Shown here piece after piece: positions 41,382 through 49,829 of a stretch of 49,829 nt of DNA; positions within the stretch are counted from its first letter, which is position 1; every line of letters starts with the position of its first letter. The stretch comes from Planctomycetota bacterium (GTDB taxonomy: Bacteria; Planctomycetota; Planctomycetia; Gemmatales; Gemmataceae). Location: contig QWOS01000103.1 in NCBI GenBank assembly GCA_003669555.1, positions 1 through 49,829 of the forward strand, in the 5' to 3' direction. The notes beneath the pieces were generated by a model. The model did no database searches, was not told the origin of the DNA, and saw nothing but the letters and a program-made list of their open reading frames with translations. The translations under genes were made by a program, and so were the position numbers.

Positions 41382-42776
41382 TCAGAGAAGAAGGTCTGTC
41401 AGCACATGGCCATGCACATCAGTAAGGCGACGATTGGCCCCGTTTTGCAGGACGGTCAATTTTTCATGATCGATCCCCATCAAATGCAAAACAGTAGCAT
41501 GGAGATCGTGGATGGATGTTTTACCCTCCGCGGCCTGGTAGGAAAACTCGTCGCTGGAACCGATGGCAGTGCCACCCTTCACTCCAGCACCAGCCATCCA
41601 GGCGACGCTGGTGTCACCATTGTGATCCCGGCCCACGCTGCCCTGTGTGAATGGCATGCGGCCAAACTCGGTGGTCCACAGCACCAGGGTATCCGCCAGC
41701 AGGCCCCGGGCGGCCAGATCCTCCAGGAGGGCGGCAGCAGGTTGATCCACCTGCCGACAGATGGGGGGCAATTCGTCAGGGATACTCGTGTGGTTATCCC
41801 AGTTGTTGCTGGCACCACCCGCCCCGCTCCAGACCTGGACGAAACGGGTGCCCCGCTCCACCAAGCGTCGGGCCAAAAGACAATTCCGGGCAAAGGAGCC
41901 TTCATGGCCTGGACGGTTCGCCCCATAGGCCTCCTGAGTGCGGGCCGATTCCCGGCTCAGGTCGAAGGCCTCGGGTGCGCTGGCCTGCATGCGGGCTGCC
42001 ATTTCATACATACCCAGTCTGGCCCGCAACCGGCTGTCGCCCGGTCTGTCGTTGGCAAAGCGCTGATTGGCATCGCGCAACAGGCTCAGGCCGTCGGCGG
42101 ATTCAGCGGCGTTGGCGAAGTGGGCGCGGCGGTCGGCCTGCAGATCGGGAATGGGGACGGGCGAGTCCGGATGGATCACCGTTCCCTGGTGGGTAGCTGG
42201 CAGAAATCCCGCTGCAAAATTGCCCATGCCATTATACGGCAGCCCACGGGAATCAGGCAGGACCACAAAGGTGGGCAGGTTATCGGTGAGGCGACCCAGC
42301 GCATAGCCGATCCAGGCCCCTGCGCACGGGAAGCCGGGCAGTTGAAAGCCGGTGTTGGCCAAGTAGCTGGCTGGCCCATGCACACTGGTGCGCGAAGCCA
42401 TGCCCATCAGGAAAGCCAACCGGTCGACTTGCCTGGCCAGGTGTGGCAAACGATCGGTCACCCAGCGGCCGCACTGCCCGTGCCGCTTCCAGGGAAATGG
42501 CGATTTCATCATGGGTCCAGGTACGCTGGTGGCAGCCGCCTTCAGTCCCAGGTCCACCGTCTGGCCATGCCTCTTTTCCAGCTCGGGTTTGTGGTCGAAT
42601 GTGTCCATCTGGCTGACACCGCCATTCAGGAACAACTGAATGACCCGGCGAACCCTGGGGGCATGATGCGGCTGAATGGCACCCGCATCGGCCCGCAACA
42701 GGTGATCCAGCGCCAGCATGCCCAACCCGCCGGCGGCCTGGAGGGCTTGTCTGCGGTTGGCAGGACCAGTGGCCAT
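41382..42776 (-). CDS. DUF1501 protein (downstream of DUF1549/DUF1553)
   Basis: A 464-residue DUF1501 protein. The ATG at 42774-42776 is 4 nt after the stop of the DUF1549/DUF1553 gene and has no clear ribosome binding site, so translation is probably coupled; the longer frame overlapping that gene is a shadow. The N-terminus (ANRRQALQAAGGLGMLALDHLL) is twin-arginine-like. The core shows VIQLFLNGGVSQMDTFDHKPEL, ARRLVERGTRFVQVWSG and LVLWTTEFGRMPF with HLMGIDHEKLT near the end. Function is unknown; the family is typically an exported partner of DUF1549/DUF1553 proteins. Confidence 0.92.
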   Translation of the reverse strand: MATGPANRRQALQAAGGLGMLALDHLLRADAGAIQPHHAPRVRRVIQLFLNGGVSQMDTFDHKPELEKRHGQTVDLGLKAAATSVPGPMMKSPFPWKRHGQCGRWVTDRLPHLARQVDRLAFLMGMASRTSVHGPASYLANTGFQLPGFPCAGAWIGYALGRLTDNLPTFVVLPDSRGLPYNGMGNFAAGFLPATHQGTVIHPDSPVPIPDLQADRRAHFANAAESADGLSLLRDANQRFANDRPGDSRLRARLGMYEMAARMQASAPEAFDLSRESARTQEAYGANRPGHEGSFARNCLLARRLVERGTRFVQVWSGAGGASNNWDNHTSIPDELPPICRQVDQPAAALLEDLAARGLLADTLVLWTTEFGRMPFTQGSVGRDHNGDTSVAWMAGAGVKGGTAIGSSDEFSYQAAEGKTSIHDLHATVLHLMGIDHEKLTVLQNGANRRLTDVHGHVLTDLLL

Positions 42777-42780
42777 GGCA

Positions 42781-45453
42781 TCAGTCCACATACAAAAACT
42801 CGCTGGTGTTGAGCAGCACACGGCACACGCTGGCCAGGCCGTGCTTGCGGGCATGCGTCGTCCAGGCAGACGATTCAGCCGGGGTTGGCTCCCGCAGCAG
42901 CAGCAGGCGGGTCGCCACCGCCACAGACCCTGCCACTGAGGGATCAAGGCCCCGGGCGCGCTCGGCCAGATGTTCAGCACTTTTGAGCATGTTGGCGTTG
43001 TTCCATAGTGCCAATGCCTGCAACGGACTGGCGGACTCGGTGCGGGTGGGTACCGACTGCGACGCATCAGGGCAATCCAGTGCCCCCAGAAAAGGGTCGG
43101 GACGGGTACGGAAGATAAACCGGTACAGGCTGCGACGATTGGCACCGGCGCCATCCGGGTTGAAGGCCAGGTAGTCGGCCTGGGGTGTGACATGCACACT
43201 AGCTGTCTCCACATACAACTTCACAGGCGGGCCGTATAGCGTCCCATCCAGGCGACCACTGACCTGCAGCAATGCGTCGCGTACCGTCTCGGCATCGAGA
43301 CGCTGCCGGCTCATTCGCCACAGCAGGCGGTTGCCCGCATCTTTGGCGGCACACTCGTCGCGGTGGGAAGACACCTGGCGGTAGGTGGAACTGGTTACCA
43401 CCAGCCGGTGCAGGGCCTTGAGTGATCCTTGCCGGTTTTTGAATTCCGAGGCAAGCCACTCCAGTAGCTCGGGATGCGAGGGCGTGCCGCCCATTTTCCC
43501 CAGATCGTTCGGCGTGCTGACAATGCCATCACCGAAGTGTTGCGCCCACACCCGGTTGGCCATGACACGCCACAGCAAGCCATTGTCGGCATGACTGAGC
43601 CAACCGGCCAGCGCCATCCGGCGCTCACCCTCCGGCTTACCGAGGGTGGCGGGAAAACGGCTGGGGAAACCCAAAGCCGAGAGCGCCCCCGGCACAGCCT
43701 CCTCGCCCGGTTTCCGGCTATCGCCCCGCCGCAGCAGATGCACTGGCCTGCCCAGCAACGCCGGTTTGAAACTGCCTTCCGGGCTATACTGACTAGTACC
43801 GCAGTAGACTTTGCGCCTCACTGGCAGCTTGTCCAGTTCGCCCTGCAGTTGCTGCTCCAGCGCCACAATCCGTAGTTCAGCCCGCTGCGCATCAGTACGG
43901 GCTTTTTCCGGACGGGCCAATATAGCCGCGATTTCCGGAGCAAAAGGTCGCCAGTCACCTGGCGCCAGGCTACTGTCTCCGCTCACCGCCAGTCGCAGCC
44001 GCCCGATCAAATGGCCGCGACCATGGAGTTGATCGAGTTCCACCTCCAGTTCACTGCTTGGTCCAGCTTCCACGGGCCTGGCCAGCAAAAAAATTGCCTG
44101 ATGCGCCTTGCCTACCTGCGGGTGGATACCCCAGGCCGTGTCGGGGTTACCGTCAATAGCTTTGGCTATGCCCCAATCCGTCTGATCAAAATCAGCCATG
44201 GCAGTGGCAATTTTCAATGCTTTCCCGGATAACTTCAATCGGATTTCCGACAGATGCAGGTTGCCGTTGTCGCAACGCCCCGGCCCGTTGAGGGGTAAAG
44301 TCTCATCCGGAATCACCTCCAGCCTCACCGAGGAAATCGGCCCCGCCCTCAGAGCCAGGCACACCGTAGTGGTGTCTTTCTCCGGCCGCTTGCCCATAGA
44401 GAGAATGGACCGGTCGGGCAACACCTTCAGCGTAGCTCCCTGACCGCTTTTCCAACCCAACGGCTCGGGGATCATCCACGATGCTTCGGACCTGGAGTGG
44501 CTGGCCTGTAGTAACTGGACGGCAGCGGTCGCCGACGGATTGGCCAACGCCAGGCCCGGATTGGTTCGCCAGGCGCGTGCCTCCTCCAGCCGTTTGGCCA
44601 GGGCAGTCCGGGCGCTTGCGACGGCGGGGTCGGCATCGTAGGTGCGCTCGGCCTTGTCGGTGCCGGCGAAGACCGCTTGCAGCGCATAGTAGTCGGCTTG
44701 CGGGATGGGATCGAACTTGTGGTCATGGCAGCGGGCACAACCCACTGTCAGCCCCATGAAAACGGAAAATGTGGAGCTGACAATATCATCGCGGTCGAGG
44801 TACTGCGCGGTGATACGGTCGAGGGCGTCCTCGCGGATATCACGCAGTCCGCTCTCGTCCCAGGGCCCGGCCGCCAGGAAACCTGTCGCTTCCAGCGCTC
44901 CCGGGTCACCCGGAAAGAGGATATCGCCAGCCACCTGCTCCCGAACAAAAAGCGGATAGGGCTTATCATGATTGAACGAACGGATAAGGTAATCGCGGTA
45001 GGGCCAGGCGTTGGGTCGGGCCCGGTCCTGGTCCTGGCCGTGCGAGTCGGCATAGTGCGCCAGCGCCAGCCACTGCTGCGCCATGCGTTCGCCATAGCAT
45101 GGGCTGGCCAGCAGGCGGTCGACCTGTCGTTCATACGCCTCTGGGCTTTGGTCACCGACATATGCCGCCAACTCTTCCGGCGTGGGCACCAACCCGGTGA
45201 GATCGATGCTCAGCCGCCGGAGCAGCGTCCGTCGATCGGCTTCCCGCGATGGCGTCAGGCCCTCCCGGACCAGACGGGCGCGGACAAAAGCATCCACCGG
45301 GTGGCTGGTTCCCGGCACAGTCGGCACGGCAGGCCTCTGCAAGGGTGCCAGCGACCACCAAACGGGCGCAGTAGCAGAACCAGGCTCGGCACATCTGCCG
45401 ACCGAGGCCATGGGAAGCAACAGGCAGGACAGGACCAAAAAAAGCCAGCGCAT
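42781..45453 (-). CDS. DUF1549/DUF1553 protein with F5/8-type insertion, no PSCyt1
   Basis: An 890-residue exported protein. The ATG at 45451-45453 begins a signal peptide (RWLFLVLSCLLLP); the frame extends to a GTG at 45510 but without support. The ribosome binding site is poor. DUF1549 (about 60-285) has LLRRLSIDLTGLVPTPEE, WLALAHYADSHG and the CARCHDHKFDP cytochrome-like motif (Cys239, Cys242, His243). A middle insertion of about 250 residues contains AMADFDQTDWGIAKAIDGNPDTAWG, typical of an F5/8-type C (discoidin-like) carbohydrate- or lipid-binding domain. DUF1553 follows (MANRVWAQHFGDGIV, then RLVVTSSTYRQ). The N-terminal planctomycete cytochrome PSCyt1 found in its neighbour is missing. 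It forms a pair with the following DUF1501 gene. Confidence 0.92.
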   Translation of the reverse strand: MRWLFLVLSCLLLPMASVGRCAEPGSATAPVWWSLAPLQRPAVPTVPGTSHPVDAFVRARLVREGLTPSREADRRTLLRRLSIDLTGLVPTPEELAAYVGDQSPEAYERQVDRLLASPCYGERMAQQWLALAHYADSHGQDQDRARPNAWPYRDYLIRSFNHDKPYPLFVREQVAGDILFPGDPGALEATGFLAAGPWDESGLRDIREDALDRITAQYLDRDDIVSSTFSVFMGLTVGCARCHDHKFDPIPQADYYALQAVFAGTDKAERTYDADPAVASARTALAKRLEEARAWRTNPGLALANPSATAAVQLLQASHSRSEASWMIPEPLGWKSGQGATLKVLPDRSILSMGKRPEKDTTTVCLALRAGPISSVRLEVIPDETLPLNGPGRCDNGNLHLSEIRLKLSGKALKIATAMADFDQTDWGIAKAIDGNPDTAWGIHPQVGKAHQAIFLLARPVEAGPSSELEVELDQLHGRGHLIGRLRLAVSGDSSLAPGDWRPFAPEIAAILARPEKARTDAQRAELRIVALEQQLQGELDKLPVRRKVYCGTSQYSPEGSFKPALLGRPVHLLRRGDSRKPGEEAVPGALSALGFPSRFPATLGKPEGERRMALAGWLSHADNGLLWRVMANRVWAQHFGDGIVSTPNDLGKMGGTPSHPELLEWLASEFKNRQGSLKALHRLVVTSSTYRQVSSHRDECAAKDAGNRLLWRMSRQRLDAETVRDALLQVSGRLDGTLYGPPVKLYVETASVHVTPQADYLAFNPDGAGANRRSLYRFIFRTRPDPFLGALDCPDASQSVPTRTESASPLQALALWNNANMLKSAEHLAERARGLDPSVAGSVAVATRLLLLREPTPAESSAWTTHARKHGLASVCRVLLNTSEFLYVD

Positions 45454-45582
45454 GGGGTGCCGCAGGGAAAACCGGGTAGGGAACTGATATTTTCTCCCAT
45501 TTGCTAACACTTGTCAATGACTCGAGGCAACTCCCTCCCCTGCTTCGTGGTATCCTGACTTTCTCGCCACGGAGGTCCTCCC

Positions 45583-47727
45583 ATGCTCCTTGCCCTGCTG
45601 CTGGCATGTGCCCAGCCGCCTGATTTTGAAAAACAGATTGCCCCGCTTCTGGTGCGGCACTGCCTGGAATGTCATGCCGGTGATGAACCGGCGGGCAAAC
45701 TCGATCTCACCCGCGAGGCCGGTTTGCACGGTGGCGGAAAATCGGGTCCCGCATTCCTGCCTGAAGACCTGGCAGGTAGCCCGCTGATGGCACGCGTGAC
45801 AGAGGGGAAGATGCCCCCGCCGGTCAAAGGCAAATCCCAGGCCCTCGCGCCCGCCGAAACGGCTCTGCTACGCGACTGGCTTGCAGCCGGGGCGCCTTGG
45901 CCCAAAGGGCGCCTGCTGGACCCCTATGAACGGTCCACCACCAAACGCGGCGGACGCGACCTGTGGAGCCTGCAACCCCAGCATTCTGCTGTTGTGCCCC
46001 CCGGCGCACACCCGGTTGACCATTGGGTGGAGGGGCGCCTGCGTGACCGCGGATGGGTCTATGCCCCGCCCGCCACCAAGCCAGACCTGCTGCGGCGCCT
46101 CAGCATCGACCTCACCGGCCTGCCACCCACCCTGGCCGAAGTGCAAGCCTTTGTGGCCGATAACACTGCCGATGCCTACGAAAAGCAGGTCGATCGGCTG
46201 CTGGCCAGCCCCCGCTTTGGTGAGCGCTGGGCCCGCCACTGGCTGGATGTGGCACGCTGGGCCGAAACCTCGGGCTACGAACGCGACCAGGAGAAGCCGT
46301 TTGCCTGGAAATACCGCGAGTGGCTTATCAACGCCTTCAACAGTGACATGCCGCTCGACCGGTTCATTCAGGAGCAGTTGGCGGGCGACGAATTGCCGGA
46401 CAATTCTGCCGCCTCCGTCATCGCCACTGGTTTCCTCCGCCTGGGCACCTGGAACGATGAGCCCAACGACGCCAACGAGTACCAGTACGACCGGCTGGAA
46501 GATCTCGTGCATGCCACCAGCACCGCCTTTTTGGCAATCACCATCAAGTGCGCCCGCTGCCACGACCACAAGTTCGACCCTATCCCCCAGCGCGACTACT
46601 ACCGTGTGGCCAGCGCCTTTTGGGCTGGGCCGGTGCGGGCCGGTTCCCCGGGTGCCCTGGGTGGACCTCCGCCAGACCTGCTGGGTAAAGAGGTGCTGGG
46701 GTGGACTGATCTGGGCAATGCCCCTCCACCCATCCGTCTGCTGAAAAAAGGCGACCCGGCCCGGCCCGGGGTTGAAGTGCCTTTCGGCCTGCCCTCCCTG
46801 GTAACCGCCGTCAGTGCCACCGTGCCCAGCCCCACCGCCAAAACCACCGGGCGCAGGCTGGCACTGGCTCGCTGGATTGCCGACACACGCAACCCGCTCA
46901 CTGCCAGGGTGTGGGTGAACCGGCTATGGATGCACCACCTGGGCGAGGGGTTGGTGCGCAGTGTCGACAACTTCGGTTTCAATGGCGACAAACCCACTCA
47001 TCCTGAACTGCTTGACTTCCTTGCAGCAGAGTTGGGCCGCCAGGGCGGGCATAGCAAACCCTTGCACCGGCTGGTTGTCACTTCACGGGCTTACCGGCAA
47101 GCGGTTATCCACCCTCGGGCTGCTGAATACGAGCAAAGCGATGCAGGCAACCAATTGCTATGGCGCGCCAACCGGCGCCGCCTCGATGCGGAATCCCTGC
47201 GCGATGCCATGCTGCTGGCCTCGGGTCAACTTGATCTGTCACGGCTGGGTGGTCCAAGCTTTATACCCGAGATCAGCGCTGAAGCATTGGAGGGCTGGTC
47301 GAAAAAAGGCGCGGAATACAAGCCTTCGCCCCCGGCGGAGCAGCGGCGACGCACCTTGTACGCCTTTGTGAAACGGGGTCTGCTTGATCCCGCACAAACG
47401 GTTTTCGATGCCCCGGACAGCACACTCCCCTGCGGCAAACGCGATTCCACCACAGTGGCACCTCAAGCCCTGACCCTGCTGAACAACCCATTTTCGCAAG
47501 CGCAGGGTATGGCCCTGGCCTTGCGGGCTGGGCATCCGGGCGATGACGCTGGATTCGCCCACGCGGTCTGGCGGCTGACACTGGCCCGTGAGCCATCAAC
47601 GGCGGACGTGGAGACAGCCTTGCGGCATCTGCGTGATCAGTCCGCACGGCTGGGTAGCATCGCCAAGGCCCGGCAATCCCTGGCCCTGGTGCTTCTCAAC
47701 ACCAACGAATTCATCTTTGTGGATTAA
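45583..47727 (+). CDS. PSCyt1-DUF1549-DUF1553 protein
   Basis: A 714-residue protein. A good GGAGG lies 7 nt upstream of the ATG. The N-terminus is short and hydrophobic (MLLALLLACAQ), perhaps a lipoprotein-type signal. The PSCyt1 cytochrome domain follows with heme motif CLECH (Cys27, Cys30, His31) and KMPPPVKG. DUF1549 shows LLRRLSIDLTGLPPT, WLDVARWAETSGYERD and a second heme-like motif CARCHDHKFDP (Cys323, Cys326, His327). DUF1553 shows WVNRLWMHHLGEGLV and HRLVVTSRAYRQ and ends in LLNTNEFIFVD. These proteins are planctomycete signature proteins of unknown function, possibly redox enzymes of complex carbon breakdown. It is in an operon with the DUF1501 gene 12 nt downstream. Confidence 0.94.
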   Translation: MLLALLLACAQPPDFEKQIAPLLVRHCLECHAGDEPAGKLDLTREAGLHGGGKSGPAFLPEDLAGSPLMARVTEGKMPPPVKGKSQALAPAETALLRDWLAAGAPWPKGRLLDPYERSTTKRGGRDLWSLQPQHSAVVPPGAHPVDHWVEGRLRDRGWVYAPPATKPDLLRRLSIDLTGLPPTLAEVQAFVADNTADAYEKQVDRLLASPRFGERWARHWLDVARWAETSGYERDQEKPFAWKYREWLINAFNSDMPLDRFIQEQLAGDELPDNSAASVIATGFLRLGTWNDEPNDANEYQYDRLEDLVHATSTAFLAITIKCARCHDHKFDPIPQRDYYRVASAFWAGPVRAGSPGALGGPPPDLLGKEVLGWTDLGNAPPPIRLLKKGDPARPGVEVPFGLPSLVTAVSATVPSPTAKTTGRRLALARWIADTRNPLTARVWVNRLWMHHLGEGLVRSVDNFGFNGDKPTHPELLDFLAAELGRQGGHSKPLHRLVVTSRAYRQAVIHPRAAEYEQSDAGNQLLWRANRRRLDAESLRDAMLLASGQLDLSRLGGPSFIPEISAEALEGWSKKGAEYKPSPPAEQRRRTLYAFVKRGLLDPAQTVFDAPDSTLPCGKRDSTTVAPQALTLLNNPFSQAQGMALALRAGHPGDDAGFAHAVWRLTLAREPSTADVETALRHLRDQSARLGSIAKARQSLALVLLNTNEFIFVD

Positions 47728-47739
47728 AAGGATGCCCCT

Positions 47740-49188
47740 ATGAGTCACATGCCTTTCCCTTGTGGCCTCACCCGTCGTGAGCTGGTATGGCAAATGGGCG
47801 CCGGCTTCACCGGTTTGGCCCTGACCGACCTGCTCGGGCGGGAAGGATTTTTCATCAACCGGGCCCGGGGCGCGGCCGATGGGGCCAGCTCCACCGTGGC
47901 CAGGCCCAGCCAGTTTCCCGCCAAAGCAAAAAGCTGCATCTTCCTGCTCATGAATGGTGGCCCCAGCCAAGTGGACACCTTCGACCCCAAGCCGACCCTG
48001 GAGAAATACGCTGGCCAGCCGTTGCCAGCCGGAAAAAAATTCATCAACTCCGGAGGCCGACAGATGGGGTTCCTCACCCCCTCCTTCCGAAAATTCCGGC
48101 CCGGCGGGCAAAGTGGTCTGCCCATCTCGGACTTCTTCCCGAATGTCCGCCGCCATGCCGACAAACTGGCGGTTATCCGCTCATGCCACACCGACAGCCA
48201 CGCCCATGGCAGCGCACTGGTGGCAATGAATACTGGCAAGACCTTCATTGGTCGGCCCAGCCTGGGGAGTTGGTCGGTGTATGGCCTGGGATCGGCCAAC
48301 GAGAACCTGCCATCCCATGTAGTGATGCTCGATAAGCGCGGCGGCCCCATCAGCGGTCAGCCCAACTGGTCGAGCGGTTTTCTGTCGGCGGCCCACGGCG
48401 GCACGCTGTTCAGGCCCACCGGCAATCCGGTTCTCGACCTTGCCGGCGCTGTGCCCCGCGACGCCCAACGCTCGCAGCTTGACCTTTTGGGGGAGCTGAA
48501 TCAGCAACATCTGGCGATGCACCCGGGTGGGGCAGACCTGGCTGCCCGCATCCATAGCTATGAACTGGCTTACCGCATGCAGGCCGCCGTGCCCGAGGCG
48601 GTCGAGCTGGCCCGCGAAACCCGGCAAACCCTCGATGCCTATGGGGTTGGCAAAAGCCCCACCGATGAATTTGGCCGCAACTGCCTGATCGCCCGGCGTC
48701 TGGTGGAGCGCGGCGTGCGCTTCATCCAGCTTTATTCGGGTGGGGGCCACCTGGAAGAAACCTGGGACGCCCACGCCAGCGTGGAAAAGAATCATGGGCA
48801 GCACGGCGCCGAGGTGGATCAGCCCATCGCCGCCCTGCTGGGCGACCTCGAGCAGCGGGGAATGCTGGACGAGACCCTGGTGGTCTGGGGCGGCGAGTTT
48901 GGGCGCATGCCTTTCAGCGAAGGCAAAGGTGCGCCGGGCCGAAACCACAACCCGTATGGCTTTTCCATGTGGCTGGCGGGTGGCGGGGTGAAAGGCGGTA
49001 TGGCTCACGGTGCCACCGATGAATTCGGCTTTGAGGCGGTGGAAGACAAAGTGCATCTGCACGATCTGCACGCTACCATCCTGCATTTGATGGGGCTGGA
49101 TCACGAGCGGCTCACCTACTTCCACCAGGGGCGTGACGAGCGCCTGACCGATGTCTATGGCCAGGTGGTGAGACAGGTTCTGGCATGA
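47740..49188 (+). CDS. DUF1501 protein (downstream of PSCyt1-DUF1549-DUF1553)
   Basis: A 482-residue DUF1501 protein. AAGGA lies about 8 nt before the ATG and the gene begins 12 nt after the stop of its DUF1549/DUF1553 partner. The N-terminal LTRRELVWQMGAGFTG is a twin-arginine-type signal, so both partners are exported. The core shows SCIFLLMNGGPSQVDTFDPKP, ARRLVERGVRFIQLYSGGG and LVVWGGEFGRMPFSE, with a HDLHATILHLMGLDHERLT C-terminus. It is closely similar to the DUF1501 at 41382-42776, suggesting duplication of the pair or common descent. Function is unknown. Confidence 0.94.
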   Translation: MSHMPFPCGLTRRELVWQMGAGFTGLALTDLLGREGFFINRARGAADGASSTVARPSQFPAKAKSCIFLLMNGGPSQVDTFDPKPTLEKYAGQPLPAGKKFINSGGRQMGFLTPSFRKFRPGGQSGLPISDFFPNVRRHADKLAVIRSCHTDSHAHGSALVAMNTGKTFIGRPSLGSWSVYGLGSANENLPSHVVMLDKRGGPISGQPNWSSGFLSAAHGGTLFRPTGNPVLDLAGAVPRDAQRSQLDLLGELNQQHLAMHPGGADLAARIHSYELAYRMQAAVPEAVELARETRQTLDAYGVGKSPTDEFGRNCLIARRLVERGVRFIQLYSGGGHLEETWDAHASVEKNHGQHGAEVDQPIAALLGDLEQRGMLDETLVVWGGEFGRMPFSEGKGAPGRNHNPYGFSMWLAGGGVKGGMAHGATDEFGFEAVEDKVHLHDLHATILHLMGLDHERLTYFHQGRDERLTDVYGQVVRQVLA

Positions 49189-49191
49189 CCC

Positions 49192-49536
49192 TTATTCGGT
49201 GATCAGACCTTTGAGCCTGGCCTTGCCGCTGGGCGCCACCAGGATTTCCGCCAGCACTTTTCTTGTTCGAATGGCCTCTTCCCACTTTTTGCCCAAGCCT
49301 TCCTGCACATACCAGGCTTCGATACCGAAAACGGGGTTTGCGCCTCACATGTGGCGAATGGCTCCCTGAAGATAGATACCTGACTCTGGTCTGGTTTGGC
49401 TGGCCATAGCCGGGCCGAAGCCCCTGTCGGCCTTGTCAGGCTCAAGGGTTACAAAAATATCCCCCTGCGTTAACCCGGCAAGGTCCTGCTGGATGACCCA
49501 ACAATATACCGAACCAGGGTCCACACCAGAAAACAC
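49192..49536 (-). pseudogene. Remnant of a GDYXXLXY protein gene with in-frame TGA
   Basis: In one continuous minus-strand frame, residues read QGDIFVTLEPDKADRG, TRPESGIYLQGAIRHM, then a TGA at 49345-49347, then GANPVFGIEAWYVQEGLGKK and VLAEILVAPSGKARLKGLITE ending in TAA at 49192-49194. Both halves match the C-terminal region of GDYXXLXY-type membrane proteins (GD-x-V-x-V-x-LEP, TRPESGIYL-x-G, FGIE-x-Y-x-x-EG), so the frame is intact but for the TGA. The N-terminal membrane anchor and the GDYXXLXY motif itself are missing, and the frame overlaps the membrane-protein remnant. It is most likely a decayed gene; a recoding event is less likely. The family match is by eye. Confidence 0.65.
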
Positions 49537-49733
49537 AGGATCCCACCAGCGAATGGCTGCAGTCGCTCTTCCAGTACCCCAACACGGATCAATAGCACGG
49601 CCAAAGCCAAAATGGCAAGATTGCCGAGGATCATGGCCGGCAAAGCCATCTGTTCGCCCACTAGACCCAGGTAGCCAAAGATTGCCGTTCCAATTCCAAT
49701 CAGGATGGGCGTGTCCGTTAAACGAACTGCGTT
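49470..49733 (-). pseudogene. Remnant of a DUF2157/DUF4401-like membrane protein gene
   Basis: An open minus-strand frame after a TAG at 49734-49736 encodes about 87 residues. Hydrophobic helices read PILIGIGTAIFGYLGLVGEQ, then LPAMILGNLAILALAVLLIR and LQPFAGGILCFLVWTLVRYI. This resembles the C-terminal helices of DUF2157/DUF4401 proteins (GN-x-A, RPFA-x-G, W-x-x-x-RY), which normally lie just upstream of a GDYXXLXY gene. The N-terminal half is absent, no start is visible, and the 3' end runs into the GDYXXLXY remnant. A deletion that joined the two genes would explain this. Confidence 0.5.
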
Positions 49734-49829
49734 CTAGCCGGGTTCATTGAATAACCTCTGGTTTAAAAAAAGCCTGGGGGGTTGAACATGATTTCACGGG
49801 ATGGTGGGCGGTCAGGATATTGGGGACGG

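Noticed and set aside
40536..42812. 758-codon plus-strand open frame
   Set aside because: Antisense to the ceramidase-like and DUF1501 genes; His/Gln/Gly-rich composition and no recognisable domain.
43474..45507. Plus-strand frames opposite the DUF1549/DUF1553 gene
   Set aside because: Shadows of a clearly coding minus-strand gene; no ribosome binding site or domain.
49788..49829. Possible plus-strand CDS start at the right edge (ATG with GGGGGG upstream)
   Set aside because: Only 14 codons are visible and nothing recognisable, so it cannot be supported.

Overview
The window looks like a chromosomal segment of a planctomycete (Gemmataceae-like lineage; genus not determinable by eye). The main evidence is gene content: three DUF1501 proteins, two DUF1549/DUF1553 proteins (one with a planctomycete cytochrome c PSCyt1 domain), a sulfatase, an ECF sigma factor coupled to a transmembrane Ser/Thr kinase, a CotH-VTC-DUF4956 cluster, and a large outer-membrane beta-barrel-like protein. 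The DNA is GC-rich. No tRNA, rRNA, CRISPR array, insertion sequence or prophage was seen.

Layout. 1-315: 5' part of a Gly-rich RRM RNA-binding protein gene (minus). 316-1390: gene-free. 1391-6635 (plus): beta-barrel protein closed by a strong terminator, a large membrane protein, a sugar-phosphate-isomerase-like TIM barrel, and a PabA/TrpG amidotransferase. 6644-11209 (minus): Gly/Tyr-rich secreted protein, ABC-F ATPase, sulfatase. 11332-13449 (plus): UPF0261 protein and PEP-hydrolase-like TIM barrel. 13523-19694 (minus): membrane-anchored protein, metallophosphatase/tetraheme cytochrome fusion, glutamate 5-kinase overlapping a zincin-like protein, and a DUF4410-like protein. 19989-23521: secreted amidohydrolase, thioredoxin-fold-like protein, ArnT-like glycosyltransferase. 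24043-25308: three very small genes (HIRAN-like, a 50-residue membrane peptide, FlgM-like) before a terminator.

25652-29119 (minus) is a compact five-gene operon: ECF sigma factor, unknown 167-residue protein, ImmA/IrrE metallopeptidase, a protein with a NurA-like C-terminal signature, and a Nudix hydrolase. Most junctions are ATGA overlaps. It is the best candidate here for an undescribed stress or DNA-damage module. 29560-32012: DUF1501 coupled to a bacterial homologue of HPF1 (DUF2228). 32160-35182: ECF sigma factor coupled to a receptor-like kinase. 35252-38762: CotH, VTC and DUF4956, a recurrent set tied to polyphosphate or cell-envelope biology. 38940-41360 (minus): acyl-lipid desaturase and a neutral-ceramidase-like protein. 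41382-49188: two DUF1549/DUF1553-DUF1501 pairs arranged head to head. 49192-49733 (minus): decayed remnants of a DUF2157/DUF4401-like membrane protein and a GDYXXLXY protein, the latter with an in-frame TGA.

All family names come from reading motifs by eye; no database search was run. Start codons were chosen from Shine-Dalgarno (SD) spacing and domain or signal-peptide position, and several differ from the longest open frame.
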